Part shown: positions 7,327-15,719 of the stretch, in pieces
Position numbering within the stretch: the stretch's first letter is position 1
Layout of the letters: each line of letters opens with the position of its first letter
Assembly (NCBI GenBank): GCA_012515825.1
Contig: JAAYXQ010000036.1
Span: 1 to 18,125, forward strand
Origin: Fibrobacter sp.
GTDB taxonomy: Bacteria > Fibrobacterota > Fibrobacteria > Fibrobacterales > Fibrobacteraceae
Direction: 5' to 3'
Length of the DNA: 18,125 nt
The notes under the pieces: model-generated
What the model was told of the DNA's origin: nothing
Database searches by the model: none
What the model saw: only the letters and a program-made list of their open reading frames with translations
Made by a program: the position numbers and the translations under genes

Positions 7327-9461
7327 TTTGACTTCTTCAAGTTATAAAGCATGAATAATGTAATAATATAAATTAGAATCGCTATAATAAGAGGAATAAT
7401 AATATTTAAAGAGGAAATTGGGGTCTGTGTGAATAAATTTTGAAGCGCGTTTTGGTTATAACGTGACCAAATAATAGTAGATATTGCCCGTCCAATGGTT
7501 TGCATTTGATCTAGAGGGATTAATGCACCCGTTAAGGCGACCTGTGGAATAATCAATAAAGGTAAAAAGGCATTTGCTTGACCTGCGTTTTTAGAAATAG
7601 TGCTCATAAAAAGACCAGAAGCAATAGCTGGTAATAGCGTGGTAAGTGCGATCAATAGCAAAGGAATAAGGGCAGGTGAAATCTCAAGGAAAGGCCCAAA
7701 ACAAAGATAACAGAGAGTGATCTGAACGAAGGAAAAAAGAAGTGAAACGCTACTTTTTGCACATAATAATGAAAAAACGGGCATTCCTTTTCGAAATTCT
7801 TGAGTCAGTAAGTCTTTTTCAGAAACAATTTCTCGAACGGAAATAGAAAGAGCAAACCAGTTCCCGCATAAAATGAGAGCAAATGCAATAATCCATAAAG
7901 AGGATTGATTAGAAAAAATTTGTGATAGTAAAAAGCCAATAATCAAAGGCTGTAATATTAAAGCGGAAACTTTCCCTTTATCCCTAAAAAAGGTTTTAAA
8001 AAGAAGAGAAGTCCAATAGAAGAAAAAAGATTTTCTGTAAATCGAAGGGAAAATATTTTCTGCATTGGATTGTTCTAAAGAAAGGGGTGTGTTATGCTTA
8101 GACGTTTTCCATTGAGAGGCTGTTTCATCATTTAAGCAAGAAAGAATTTTTGAAGGATTTTCTGAATTAAAGTAGAGACAGGCTTCTTTAGGAGAACCAA
8201 AGAAGCTTTGTTCCCCTTGATGTAATATCAAAACTTTATTTGCTATATCCAGTGCTTCATAGCTATGCGTAGTGATAATAATCGAATGGCCTAAAAAAGA
8301 AAGTTGTTTTAAATGAGCACATAATATTTTCGCGTTCACAGGGTCTAAGCCTGCTAATGGTTCATCTAATAAAATGAGCCCAGGAGCCCCCATCAATTCT
8401 CCAGAAAGAGCCATTCGTCGGCACTCTCCGCCACTTAAAGTAGAAACTAGATTGTCTTCTTTTCCGTCCAGTTGAAATAATTCTGTAAATTGATATAGTC
8501 GATCTTCGATTTCTTTTTTGGAATAATCTTTAGGAAGTGAAATACGGGCGTTGTGTAAAAGAGTTTCTTTTACAGTAAAGTCTTTTCGAACTAATGGATC
8601 TTGGGGTAAAATAGTTAATAGTTCTCGTATCTTTTTCTTTCGGTAATTTACGCCATTAATTAAAATTTGACTTTCTTCTGAGGCTTTGATATTACCACTT
8701 AAAACTCGAAGTAGAGTACTTTTCCCTTGCCCTGATTGCCCTATGACGGCGAGTATTTCACCTGCTGTGACTTGAAATTGGATGTTTTTTAAAAGCATTT
8801 TTCTTTTCACAGAAACATGGAGATTTTTAACAAGAACGTCAAAACCAATGTGATGCTCATGGATATAAAGCTTTTCATTTTGAAAAACAATAAAGCACCA
8901 AGGTAATCGAATGGAGTCTCCGTTTTCAAGAATAATCTTTTTCTTTCTTCGACCTGATTCTGTATGAATATGTTTTTCAAATAAGATGAGACATTTGGAA
9001 TTTAAGAGAAGAATTTTGGCTAATTTAAGAGGGCAAGCAGGGTGACTAATTCCATTCGTATTATTTTCAGGTGTTTTTCGCCCTAAAATAAAAGGGGTTG
9101 TAGAAGATAATGAAATAGGATCCATTTTATCTTGCATGGAAACATGTAATAGACTTAGTTCATCGTTTTTTAATGTGACACGCAGGTGTTGTAAACCAAT
9201 CAAAAATTCATCACCATCTTCGATGACGCATTCTTGAACGGGAGAACCATTTTGTATGGAACCCGTTGTTTGACTTAGATTTTTAAAATGCCATTGGTGA
9301 TCTGAAAAAGTAATTTCTGCATGTAAACGAGAAACAGATCGGTCTTTAAAGGAGAGAGAGCACTCAGAACTTCGACCAATAATAAATGGCTTTGTAGGAT
9401 CAGGTCTTAGAATGCGAAATGGACTAGCCAAGGTTTTGAATTCCTCTTTCAAAACGATCAC
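7323..9461 (-). CDS. ABC exporter with two N-terminal FHA-like domains (Rv1747-like layout)
   Basis: This 712-residue protein combines sensing, ATPase and membrane parts. FHA domain 1 (about 14-98) has GRSSECSLSF, SVSRLHAEI and NG71-72, the phosphothreonine-binding set. A second, degenerate FHA-like unit (about 115-200) keeps FILGR and ISHP. The ATPase (about 205-430) has GQSGQGKST (241-249), Gln287, LSGGE (342-346), LILLDEP (362-368) and switch His399. A linker with Thr458 before a proline leads to an ABC-2/ABCG-type membrane domain (about 475-712) of six helices. The substrate is unknown. The frame begins with GTG at 9461, overlapping the aminotransferase by 38 bp. A TTG at 9431 has a better ribosome binding site (AGAGGA) and is a real alternative start. 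Confidence 0.92.
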   Translation of the reverse strand: MIVLKEEFKTLASPFRILRPDPTKPFIIGRSSECSLSFKDRSVSRLHAEITFSDHQWHFKNLSQTTGSIQNGSPVQECVIEDGDEFLIGLQHLRVTLKNDELSLLHVSMQDKMDPISLSSTTPFILGRKTPENNTNGISHPACPLKLAKILLLNSKCLILFEKHIHTESGRRKKKIILENGDSIRLPWCFIVFQNEKLYIHEHHIGFDVLVKNLHVSVKRKMLLKNIQFQVTAGEILAVIGQSGQGKSTLLRVLSGNIKASEESQILINGVNYRKKKIRELLTILPQDPLVRKDFTVKETLLHNARISLPKDYSKKEIEDRLYQFTELFQLDGKEDNLVSTLSGGECRRMALSGELMGAPGLILLDEPLAGLDPVNAKILCAHLKQLSFLGHSIIITTHSYEALDIANKVLILHQGEQSFFGSPKEACLYFNSENPSKILSCLNDETASQWKTSKHNTPLSLEQSNAENIFPSIYRKSFFFYWTSLLFKTFFRDKGKVSALILQPLIIGFLLSQIFSNQSSLWIIAFALILCGNWFALSISVREIVSEKDLLTQEFRKGMPVFSLLCAKSSVSLLFSFVQITLCYLCFGPFLEISPALIPLLLIALTTLLPAIASGLFMSTISKNAGQANAFLPLLIIPQVALTGALIPLDQMQTIGRAISTIIWSRYNQNALQNLFTQTPISSLNIIIPLIIAILIYIITLFMLYNLKKSK

Positions 9462-10617
9462 AGGCTTTGGTTAATGTTTCTAGATCAGCTGCATAAGAAA
9501 AACGCACACACGAATCATCTCCAAAAGCGGCGCCAGGAACAATGGCAAGACCCTGAGTCTCTAATAAATAATGGCATAAGTCAGAAGAATTAGAAATCGT
9601 ATTTCCTTGAGGTGTTTTTTTCCCGTAAAGGTTTTTAACAGAAACAAAAAGATAAAATGCACCTTCAGGAGGAGCAATAAAAAGGCCTTTGATTTGCTGT
9701 AGCCTCTCTAACATATAATCTCGACGTTTAAGAAACTGATCTTTCATGGAAAAAACGAATTGAAGATCCATATTCAAAGCTTCTAAGCCCGCATATTGAG
9801 AAATATTGGATGGGTGGTGTATGGCTTGACTTTGAATCTTGGAAATAATTTTAGCGATGGCAAGCGGTGCTGCATTATAGCCAAGTCTCCAGCCAGTCAT
9901 GCAATGGGATTTTGAAATCCCATTGATGATAATAGTTCTTTCAAACATGCCATTTAAGGATGCCATAGAGACAAAAGCATTTTTGTAAACGAAATACTCA
10001 TATACTTCGTCAGAAATACAATAAAGATCTTCTTCTATAATGATTTTTGATAAAACTTCAAGCTCAGAATAAGAATAAACAGCCCCTGTGGGGTTACAAG
10101 GATTATTAAAAATTATGGCTTTGGTTTTAGGAGTAATTGCTTTTTTTAGTTGTTCTGCGGTGATTTTAAAATGATTTTCAGCACTTGCTTCAATAAAAAC
10201 AGGAATTCCTCCCATCCATTTTACAAGCTCTGGATAAGTCACCCAATAGGGACTAGGGATAATCACTTCATCGCCTGGATTCACTAAAGCGGCAATGGCA
10301 TTGAAAACAGCATGCTTTGCGCCACTTGTCATGATGATATGATCAGGGCTATAAGTAAGGTGGTTATCTCTCATCAGTTTTCTAGAAACTGCTTCTCGAA
10401 CAGCTAAAATACCTGTAGGAGCGGTGTAGCGCAATTTGCCCGCTTGAATGGCTTCTATACCTGCTTTACAAATTTCAGGAGGTGTATTTAGGTCTGGTTC
10501 TCCAGCCCCTAAGCTAACAACATCTTTTCCTTCGGCTTGCATTTTTTTGGCTAAGGTATCAATTGCAACAGTCAAAGAAGGGGTGATGTTTTCTGTACGA
10601 GAAGATAAAGATTTCAT
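9424..10617 (-). CDS. Class I pyridoxal-phosphate aminotransferase, aspartate aminotransferase type Ib
   Basis: This 397-residue cytosolic enzyme has the length and motifs of the subgroup Ib aspartate aminotransferases, which interconvert aspartate and glutamate with their keto acids and sometimes act on prephenate. Landmarks are VVSLGAGEPDLNTP (33-46), RYTAPTGILAVREAV (63-77), TSGAKHAVFNA (97-107), PSPYWVTYPE (121-130), NNPCNPTG (171-178), SDEVYE (202-207) and GISKSHCMTGWRLGY (233-247) with PLP lysine Lys236. CVRFSY near the C-terminus holds the arginine that binds the substrate carboxylate. The usual tyrosine two residues after the PLP lysine is a histidine here. The start overlaps the MMPL gene stop as ATGA. 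The link between an amino-acid enzyme and its signalling and transport neighbours is not obvious. Confidence 0.93.
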   Translation of the reverse strand: MKSLSSRTENITPSLTVAIDTLAKKMQAEGKDVVSLGAGEPDLNTPPEICKAGIEAIQAGKLRYTAPTGILAVREAVSRKLMRDNHLTYSPDHIIMTSGAKHAVFNAIAALVNPGDEVIIPSPYWVTYPELVKWMGGIPVFIEASAENHFKITAEQLKKAITPKTKAIIFNNPCNPTGAVYSYSELEVLSKIIIEEDLYCISDEVYEYFVYKNAFVSMASLNGMFERTIIINGISKSHCMTGWRLGYNAAPLAIAKIISKIQSQAIHHPSNISQYAGLEALNMDLQFVFSMKDQFLKRRDYMLERLQQIKGLFIAPPEGAFYLFVSVKNLYGKKTPQGNTISNSSDLCHYLLETQGLAIVPGAAFGDDSCVRFSYAADLETLTKACDRFERGIQNLG

Positions 10618-13025
10618 AGATGTTTTTCGGAGTGAGTAGATTTCTTTTTGAGACGGTAAAAATCAAGAGAGATAGCCATTAATGGGAAAAAGATAAAGTG
10701 AGAAAGAATGATGAAAAATAAACCAAGAATCGAAATTTTTCCAATACTTCTTAAGCCATAATGAGAAGATAAAAGCAATCCATAAGTACCGATGAGCGTC
10801 GCCATTTGTGATAAGAAAATGGAAGGACCAATACGATTTAGAATCGAGAGGGCAGATGTTTTCGATCTTTCAAAATAGACATTCCACAATTGCATGGAAC
10901 CATCTACACTCAGTGCAATTAAAATCGGGAAGGCAAGAGCACTGTATGCTGTTAATTTAATATCTAGAAAAGAAATACAGGAAAGAATCCAAATGAAAGA
11001 AACAGTAGGAGCTGTTAAAACAAAGATAGAGTAGGTTAATTTATTGTATAATAAAAGCGTTAAAAAGAGAATGGCAATACATGCTGCTATAATGCTTTCA
11101 TGAATATAGGGGAGTGTTAAGTTTAATATATCAGCACGAACAATCGCAGGCCCAGTCACAGGGAATGAATTTCCTTCTGGAGTAAGAATGCTTTTAATTT
11201 CTTTGGTGAATCGACGGCAGAAAGATCCATCATTAGTACTTTGAGTTGGAAATATAAAGGCAAATTTTCCAAGAGAACCATCTTTCGATTCAAATTTATG
11301 GCGGATATTAAGAGGTAGATCACTTTCATTTAATTCGGTGACGTTCCATGAGTTTAAAATCTTTTGAATGTTAATCGAATCGGATGGATTAAAATATTGA
11401 AGTATTTCAGGTGATAATTCAGAACGGATTTCTTTAAGCTTTTCGATTTTCTTTTCTTGTTGTGAAGGAAGTAGATTAGCATAGGTGACTACAGAGTTTA
11501 TGGTTTGAGTTTTTTTATTTTTTTGCTTTTCTAAATAGGCATCGTAAAATACTTCTGACATGGAAGGGTCATCAAACAAGACAATCACAGGATCATAATT
11601 GGGATAATCCGTTTCATTTAAGAGAGAATCCACATATATTTCTTGAGATAAATTTTCTGTTTGGCTGAAGTCGTATTCAAACTTTGGAATAATACCACGT
11701 GTTGCTAAAATGATGGTCAATAAAAATATGAATAAAAGTAGAAAACGTGGATGAGGATGTGAAAGAGTCAGTTTCCTATTAATTAAAAAGACTTCTTTAG
11801 GCTCAAGTAGTTCGAAAGGTTTTTTACGCTGTAAAAGAATCAAAATAGAAGGTAAAAGAGTATTTGCTAAGAGCCAGTTTAGTATAACACCAATCGCGCC
11901 AAGAATACCTAATTCTTGTAGACCACTTAAAGGCATTAGTGCAAGAGAAAGTAAAGTGGTTGCTGTTATAAAACTAGAGGCTGCTGTTGCTGGGCCAATT
12001 CCAAGAATAGAACTTTCAAGACTTAAAGCGGGGCTTAGCCCTTGGCGACGTTCTTCGGCATATCGTTTTAAAAGATGAATGATTTGTTGACATGCATGAC
12101 CTGGAATAATCAAGGCAAGTAAAAGAGTAAAAAGATTAATTCTCCCGTAAAGAAGATATGCTAATCCTAGTGTCCAAAAGATAGAAGCTGAAATTGGAAA
12201 AGCGGCAGGAATAATTAATTGAGGTTGCTTATAAAAATGGATCAATAACAAAATGGCTATAAAGAAGGCTGTAATAAAACCCATTTTTTGAGATTCAGGG
12301 AGAAGTGTTTTTCCTGTTTTAATTACATGATATACTTGACCTGTGTATTGTACTTCAATAGAATCTTTATTTTCTTGATCCACAATTTTTTTTATAGAAT
12401 GATAAACTTTTCTAGAGGAACTTAATGAAGAAATATTATTTGTAGGATAAATATCTAAAACTCGAATGGTTCCATCATCATTTTGAAAAGAATTCTTAAG
12501 CTTTGCTAAATATTTCTGCTCAATGTCAGAAAAAGAAACCTCTTCAATGGTCGGTTCTTTTAATGAATCCGCTTCCATTAGATTAACCCAGAGGGGGTTT
12601 TCTTGTAATATTTTTTCTTCTTTTAATTTTTTTATTCTTGTATGAATATCCTGTAAATCTTGATAGCGAATATATAAGAATTGATTTTCTTTGTAAAAGT
12701 GAGTGTCATTTTCAAATTGAACGTGACTAACGAGTGGATTTTTTTTGATTTCAGAAACAAGACGATGAACTAAACGATCATTTTGTAGACTGTCAGATGA
12801 CTTAAGAATCAGCGTTAAGGTACCTAAACCACCAAATTCATCTTCGAGAGCCAGAGCTGTTTTTTTTGTTTCAGAAGATTCAGGAAGAGTATCTATGAGT
12901 TGTAGTTCCCATTTTAATTTTGAAACAGGAATAATCATCAAAAAGGAGATCAACAACGATAATACTAAAATGATCGTTGGATATCGGTGAGTCCTTTTCA
13001 AAATTCGTGAAAAAAGTGAAAACAT
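10614..13025 (-). CDS. MMPL/RND-superfamily membrane transporter
   Basis: This 803-residue inner-membrane protein has two repeats, each one helix, a large periplasmic domain and five more helices, giving about 12 in all. First-repeat helices lie near 16-35 and 249-400; second-repeat helices near 427-445 and 641-788. This is the MMPL/RND plan, used for export of lipids, hopanoids or drugs driven by the proton gradient. The proton-relay Asp appears as Asp708 in ALSVDGSMQLW in the second repeat. The equivalent site in the first repeat (GHACQQIIHLL, 309-319) has no acidic residue. It heads a six-gene operon and is divergent from an outer-membrane barrel gene 26 bp away, which may work with it. 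The cargo cannot be told from sequence. Confidence 0.88.
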   Translation of the reverse strand: MFSLFSRILKRTHRYPTIILVLSLLISFLMIIPVSKLKWELQLIDTLPESSETKKTALALEDEFGGLGTLTLILKSSDSLQNDRLVHRLVSEIKKNPLVSHVQFENDTHFYKENQFLYIRYQDLQDIHTRIKKLKEEKILQENPLWVNLMEADSLKEPTIEEVSFSDIEQKYLAKLKNSFQNDDGTIRVLDIYPTNNISSLSSSRKVYHSIKKIVDQENKDSIEVQYTGQVYHVIKTGKTLLPESQKMGFITAFFIAILLLIHFYKQPQLIIPAAFPISASIFWTLGLAYLLYGRINLFTLLLALIIPGHACQQIIHLLKRYAEERRQGLSPALSLESSILGIGPATAASSFITATTLLSLALMPLSGLQELGILGAIGVILNWLLANTLLPSILILLQRKKPFELLEPKEVFLINRKLTLSHPHPRFLLLFIFLLTIILATRGIIPKFEYDFSQTENLSQEIYVDSLLNETDYPNYDPVIVLFDDPSMSEVFYDAYLEKQKNKKTQTINSVVTYANLLPSQQEKKIEKLKEIRSELSPEILQYFNPSDSINIQKILNSWNVTELNESDLPLNIRHKFESKDGSLGKFAFIFPTQSTNDGSFCRRFTKEIKSILTPEGNSFPVTGPAIVRADILNLTLPYIHESIIAACIAILFLTLLLYNKLTYSIFVLTAPTVSFIWILSCISFLDIKLTAYSALAFPILIALSVDGSMQLWNVYFERSKTSALSILNRIGPSIFLSQMATLIGTYGLLLSSHYGLRSIGKISILGLFFIILSHFIFFPLMAISLDFYRLKKKSTHSEKHL

Positions 13026-13051
13026 GATAATAATTTATTAAATTACATGGA

Positions 13052-14632
13052 GTGGCAAAGTCATCAAAGAATGAAAATACAAAAAAATACGCTATAGATC
13101 TAAGCCGTGTTTTTTTTGTTTGTCATATAATCGTTTTATTTCTTTTCCCTTTTCAGCTAAATGCAATGGTCGAAAACGATTCAATGCTCGTTCATGATTC
13201 AGCAATTGTTCATGATTCTGCATTCACTCAAGATTCAACAATTGTTCATGATTCAACAGTTGTTCAAAATTCTTCAGAAGAAATGCCCGCGGATACGACT
13301 GAAGAAGAACGACCTTTATGGCTAGAAGTATTAATTTGGCCTTTTTCTAATATAATTCAACCAGCTTTAAGTGCCGCTATTTACCCTGTATCCACTCCAT
13401 TGAAGTATGCTTTTAATAATAGAGTTATTGATAAGGCTGTAAATTTGATTTCCTTTGGTAAAGATAAAAATGCTTTTCTTTACCCTACTTTTAATCTACA
13501 TCCTGGAGCTAGTACGCATATGGGTGTTGTTTATCGTCACCGCCATCTTTTTCTTAAATCAGATTATTTTGTTTTTAATTTTTCTTTATACGCTAACAGT
13601 GACTGGCGCTCCTCCATACGTTATTCGAAAGACAAACTTTTTAATACCAAATTGTTATTTGGAACAAGATTATCCTTTGATGCTAATAGAAATAGCTCTT
13701 TTTATATTCCAATGACTTATGAGGCTTTTACTCAAACCGATTCTTCTATTTCTTTTGAATCTAGGCTAACTCATCCTTTGCCAAATACGAATAATTGGGG
13801 TGCAACGATTTTATTTAACGCTCGCTTTGTCAATACCGATCTTCCTGATGTGAACGATACTATACTGACATATCATCCTACTTATTATGTTAAAGATAGA
13901 GGGGTATATCAAGATTATAATGAAAAAAGGGTTCAGTTCTCTTTACAGTTTGATAATACAGATCTTCCTTTTGTCCCTTCAAAAGGGTCTCGTGTGATAT
14001 GGAATATAGGGTATTCTTGGGTTTCGAATTATTCAGATCTAGACTTAGAATTGCCTTGGAGAAAAGAAAAAAATCATGATTATTATTATTTAGAATTCAT
14101 CTATCAACATTATTTCCTTTTAGGAACATCTCCGCAATATTTATTAAGTGTTTCAGAAGCAAGAGAAATACGTCGAAAATATGCGGATTTTTCATGGGAT
14201 GAAAGTGTACGTCTTTGGAATCCTCAAAAAATGAAAGACTTGTTATTAGATCGTAAAGTTATTGCTTTACAATTTCGATATAGAAATATGTTTGAAATGC
14301 AAAAAGGGGGAGCTCCTTTTCAAGCCTTTCCAACATTGAATTCGAGGTATCCTTTGCGTGGTTACACATCTTCTTTAGTTGCACCCGCTTTAGCTGGACT
14401 TTCTTTAGAATATCGCTGGCCTGTAGATCGTTATATTGATGGTGTTTTCTTTAATGAATATGCTTTATTTAGTGATAAATTTTATAGCTGGAAATCTGAA
14501 AATCTACGTAATTCTTGGGGGCTAGGGGTTCGAGTACGAAGCCCAGACATGTTCTTTTTTCGAGGGCAAATTGGGTTCCATGGCCTGCATGGAATTTCTT
14601 TGATTATTACCATTTCGCCAGAATTTAACTAG
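13052..14632 (+). CDS. Outer-membrane beta-barrel protein, Omp85/BamA-TamA-like surface antigen
   Basis: The frame encodes 526 residues. A positively charged N-region and a hydrophobic core (about 19-38) ending in LNA form a signal peptide. A short repeat region (47-75) and an acidic segment follow. The rest is rich in alternating aromatic and polar strands, as in 16-strand barrels. RVQFSLQFDNTDLPFVPSKG (near 291-310) and the TLNSRYPLRGY block (about 430-440) match the strand and L6-loop region of the Omp85/surface-antigen family. No POTRA domains are evident before the barrel. GTG at 13052 is the only ordinary start upstream of the signal peptide; no convincing ribosome binding site precedes it. 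It could be a lipid or protein transport pore, or a partner of the divergent MMPL protein. Confidence 0.75.
   Translation: MAKSSKNENTKKYAIDLSRVFFVCHIIVLFLFPFQLNAMVENDSMLVHDSAIVHDSAFTQDSTIVHDSTVVQNSSEEMPADTTEEERPLWLEVLIWPFSNIIQPALSAAIYPVSTPLKYAFNNRVIDKAVNLISFGKDKNAFLYPTFNLHPGASTHMGVVYRHRHLFLKSDYFVFNFSLYANSDWRSSIRYSKDKLFNTKLLFGTRLSFDANRNSSFYIPMTYEAFTQTDSSISFESRLTHPLPNTNNWGATILFNARFVNTDLPDVNDTILTYHPTYYVKDRGVYQDYNEKRVQFSLQFDNTDLPFVPSKGSRVIWNIGYSWVSNYSDLDLELPWRKEKNHDYYYLEFIYQHYFLLGTSPQYLLSVSEAREIRRKYADFSWDESVRLWNPQKMKDLLLDRKVIALQFRYRNMFEMQKGGAPFQAFPTLNSRYPLRGYTSSLVAPALAGLSLEYRWPVDRYIDGVFFNEYALFSDKFYSWKSENLRNSWGLGVRVRSPDMFFFRGQIGFHGLHGISLIITISPEFN
13190..13276 (+). repeat. Short in-frame tandem repeat, six-residue unit
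   Basis: Within the barrel protein, residues 47-75 read as about five copies of a six-residue unit: VHDSAI, VHDSAF, TQDSTI, VHDSTV, VQNSS. The 18-bp DNA unit is imperfect, with gttcatgattc recurring. It lies just after the signal peptide cleavage site, so it would form a flexible periplasmic or surface tail. Confidence 0.8.
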
Positions 14633-14657
14633 AATATTAGATTTTCCTTTAATATTC
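14632..14657. terminator. Weak A/T-rich stem-loop between converging barrel and ruvB genes
   Basis: GAATATTA (14632-14639) and TAATATTC (14650-14657) form a perfect 8-bp stem around a 10-nt loop, beginning at the last base of the barrel gene stop codon. Only a weak aatttt tract follows. It could help end the plus transcript, but the lack of G/C pairs makes this uncertain. Confidence 0.3.
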
Positions 14658-14684
14658 AATTTTGCAACAACTCATTTTTAAGTG

Positions 14685-15716
14685 TTATAAAAATAATTCA
14701 GCTTGATTTTTTTCTGAAATAGTCGGTAGAACACCCATCTTTTTGTAGCCATTTAATGTGACAACACGCCCTCTTGGAGTTCTTGCTAAAAAGCCATTTT
14801 GAATTAAATAAGGCTCGTATACTTCCTCTATAGTGTGTGGTTCTTCACCAAGAGCAGCGCCAATAGTGCCAAGGCCAACAGGACCACCATTAAATTTCTC
14901 AATCATGACGCCAAGAATTTTTCTATCCATGGGGTCTAAACCATCGGAATCGATCCCAAGCATAGAAAGTGTTTTTTCTGCGACATCTAAATTAATGATT
15001 CCTTTACCACGCACTTGAGCTACATCACGGCAGCGACGTAACACACGATTTGCAATACGAGGCGTATTTCTACAACGAGTACAAAGCATTTTAGCGGCAT
15101 CTGCATCAATAGGGACACCAAGGATAGAAGCACTTCTTAATAGAATCTTTTTTATTTCTTCGTCGGTGTATAGTTCTAAACGATATTGTAAACCAAAACG
15201 ATCTCTTAAAGGGCCTGTTAATAAGCCGCTTCGAGTGGTAGCACCCACAAGAGTAAAGCGTTTTAATGGTAAGTTGACGGAACGAGCTGCAGGGCCAGAA
15301 TCGAGCATAATGTCAAGCCTAAAATCTTCCATAGCGGGGTAGAGGTATTCTTCAATGACTCGATTTAAACGATGAATTTCATCAATAAATAAAATATCGT
15401 TTTCTTGAAGATTAGTTAAAAGCCCTGCTAGATCACTTGCTTTTTCAAGAACGGGTCCACTAGTAATGTGAATGTGTACACCCATTTCTTTTGCAATAAT
15501 ACTTGCTAAAGTTGTTTTTCCAAGCCCTGGAGGCCCTGCAAACAAACAGTGATCTAGAGAATCATTTCGATGTTTTGCAGCTTCAATGGCAATACTTAAA
15601 TTTTCTTTTAAAATAGATTGACCAGTAAAATCTTGAAGTGAAGAAGGACGAAGATTTTGTTCTTGATCCAAGTCTTCATTAATGTTTTGTTCTGGGGATA
15701 TAATACGTTCGGCCAT
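14685..15716 (-). CDS. ruvB: Holliday junction branch migration ATPase RuvB
   Basis: This 343-residue protein has a normal RuvB length. It forms the hexameric motor that drives branch migration of Holliday junctions together with RuvA. Visible motifs are LRPSSLQDFTGQ near the N-terminus, Walker A GPPGLGKTT (61-69), Walker B LFIDEIHRL, sensor 1 LVGATTRSG, the arginine-finger region GPLRDRFG, and the winged-helix domain with LDPMDRKIL, GGPVGLGTIGAALGEE and RTPRGRVVT. It begins three bases after the ruvA stop with no ribosome binding site of its own, so translation is probably coupled to ruvA. The converging barrel gene ends 52 bp away. All key residues are present. Confidence 0.98.
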   Translation of the reverse strand: MAERIISPEQNINEDLDQEQNLRPSSLQDFTGQSILKENLSIAIEAAKHRNDSLDHCLFAGPPGLGKTTLASIIAKEMGVHIHITSGPVLEKASDLAGLLTNLQENDILFIDEIHRLNRVIEEYLYPAMEDFRLDIMLDSGPAARSVNLPLKRFTLVGATTRSGLLTGPLRDRFGLQYRLELYTDEEIKKILLRSASILGVPIDADAAKMLCTRCRNTPRIANRVLRRCRDVAQVRGKGIINLDVAEKTLSMLGIDSDGLDPMDRKILGVMIEKFNGGPVGLGTIGAALGEEPHTIEEVYEPYLIQNGFLARTPRGRVVTLNGYKKMGVLPTISEKNQAELFL

Positions 15717-15719
15717 TTT

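Noticed and set aside
13190..13276. CRISPR-like short repeats
   Set aside because: The units are 18 bp, in frame, without spacers, and encode a peptide repeat.
13455..13715. 86-codon plus-strand open frame in another frame of the barrel gene
   Set aside because: Shadow of the barrel coding sequence, with no start signal.
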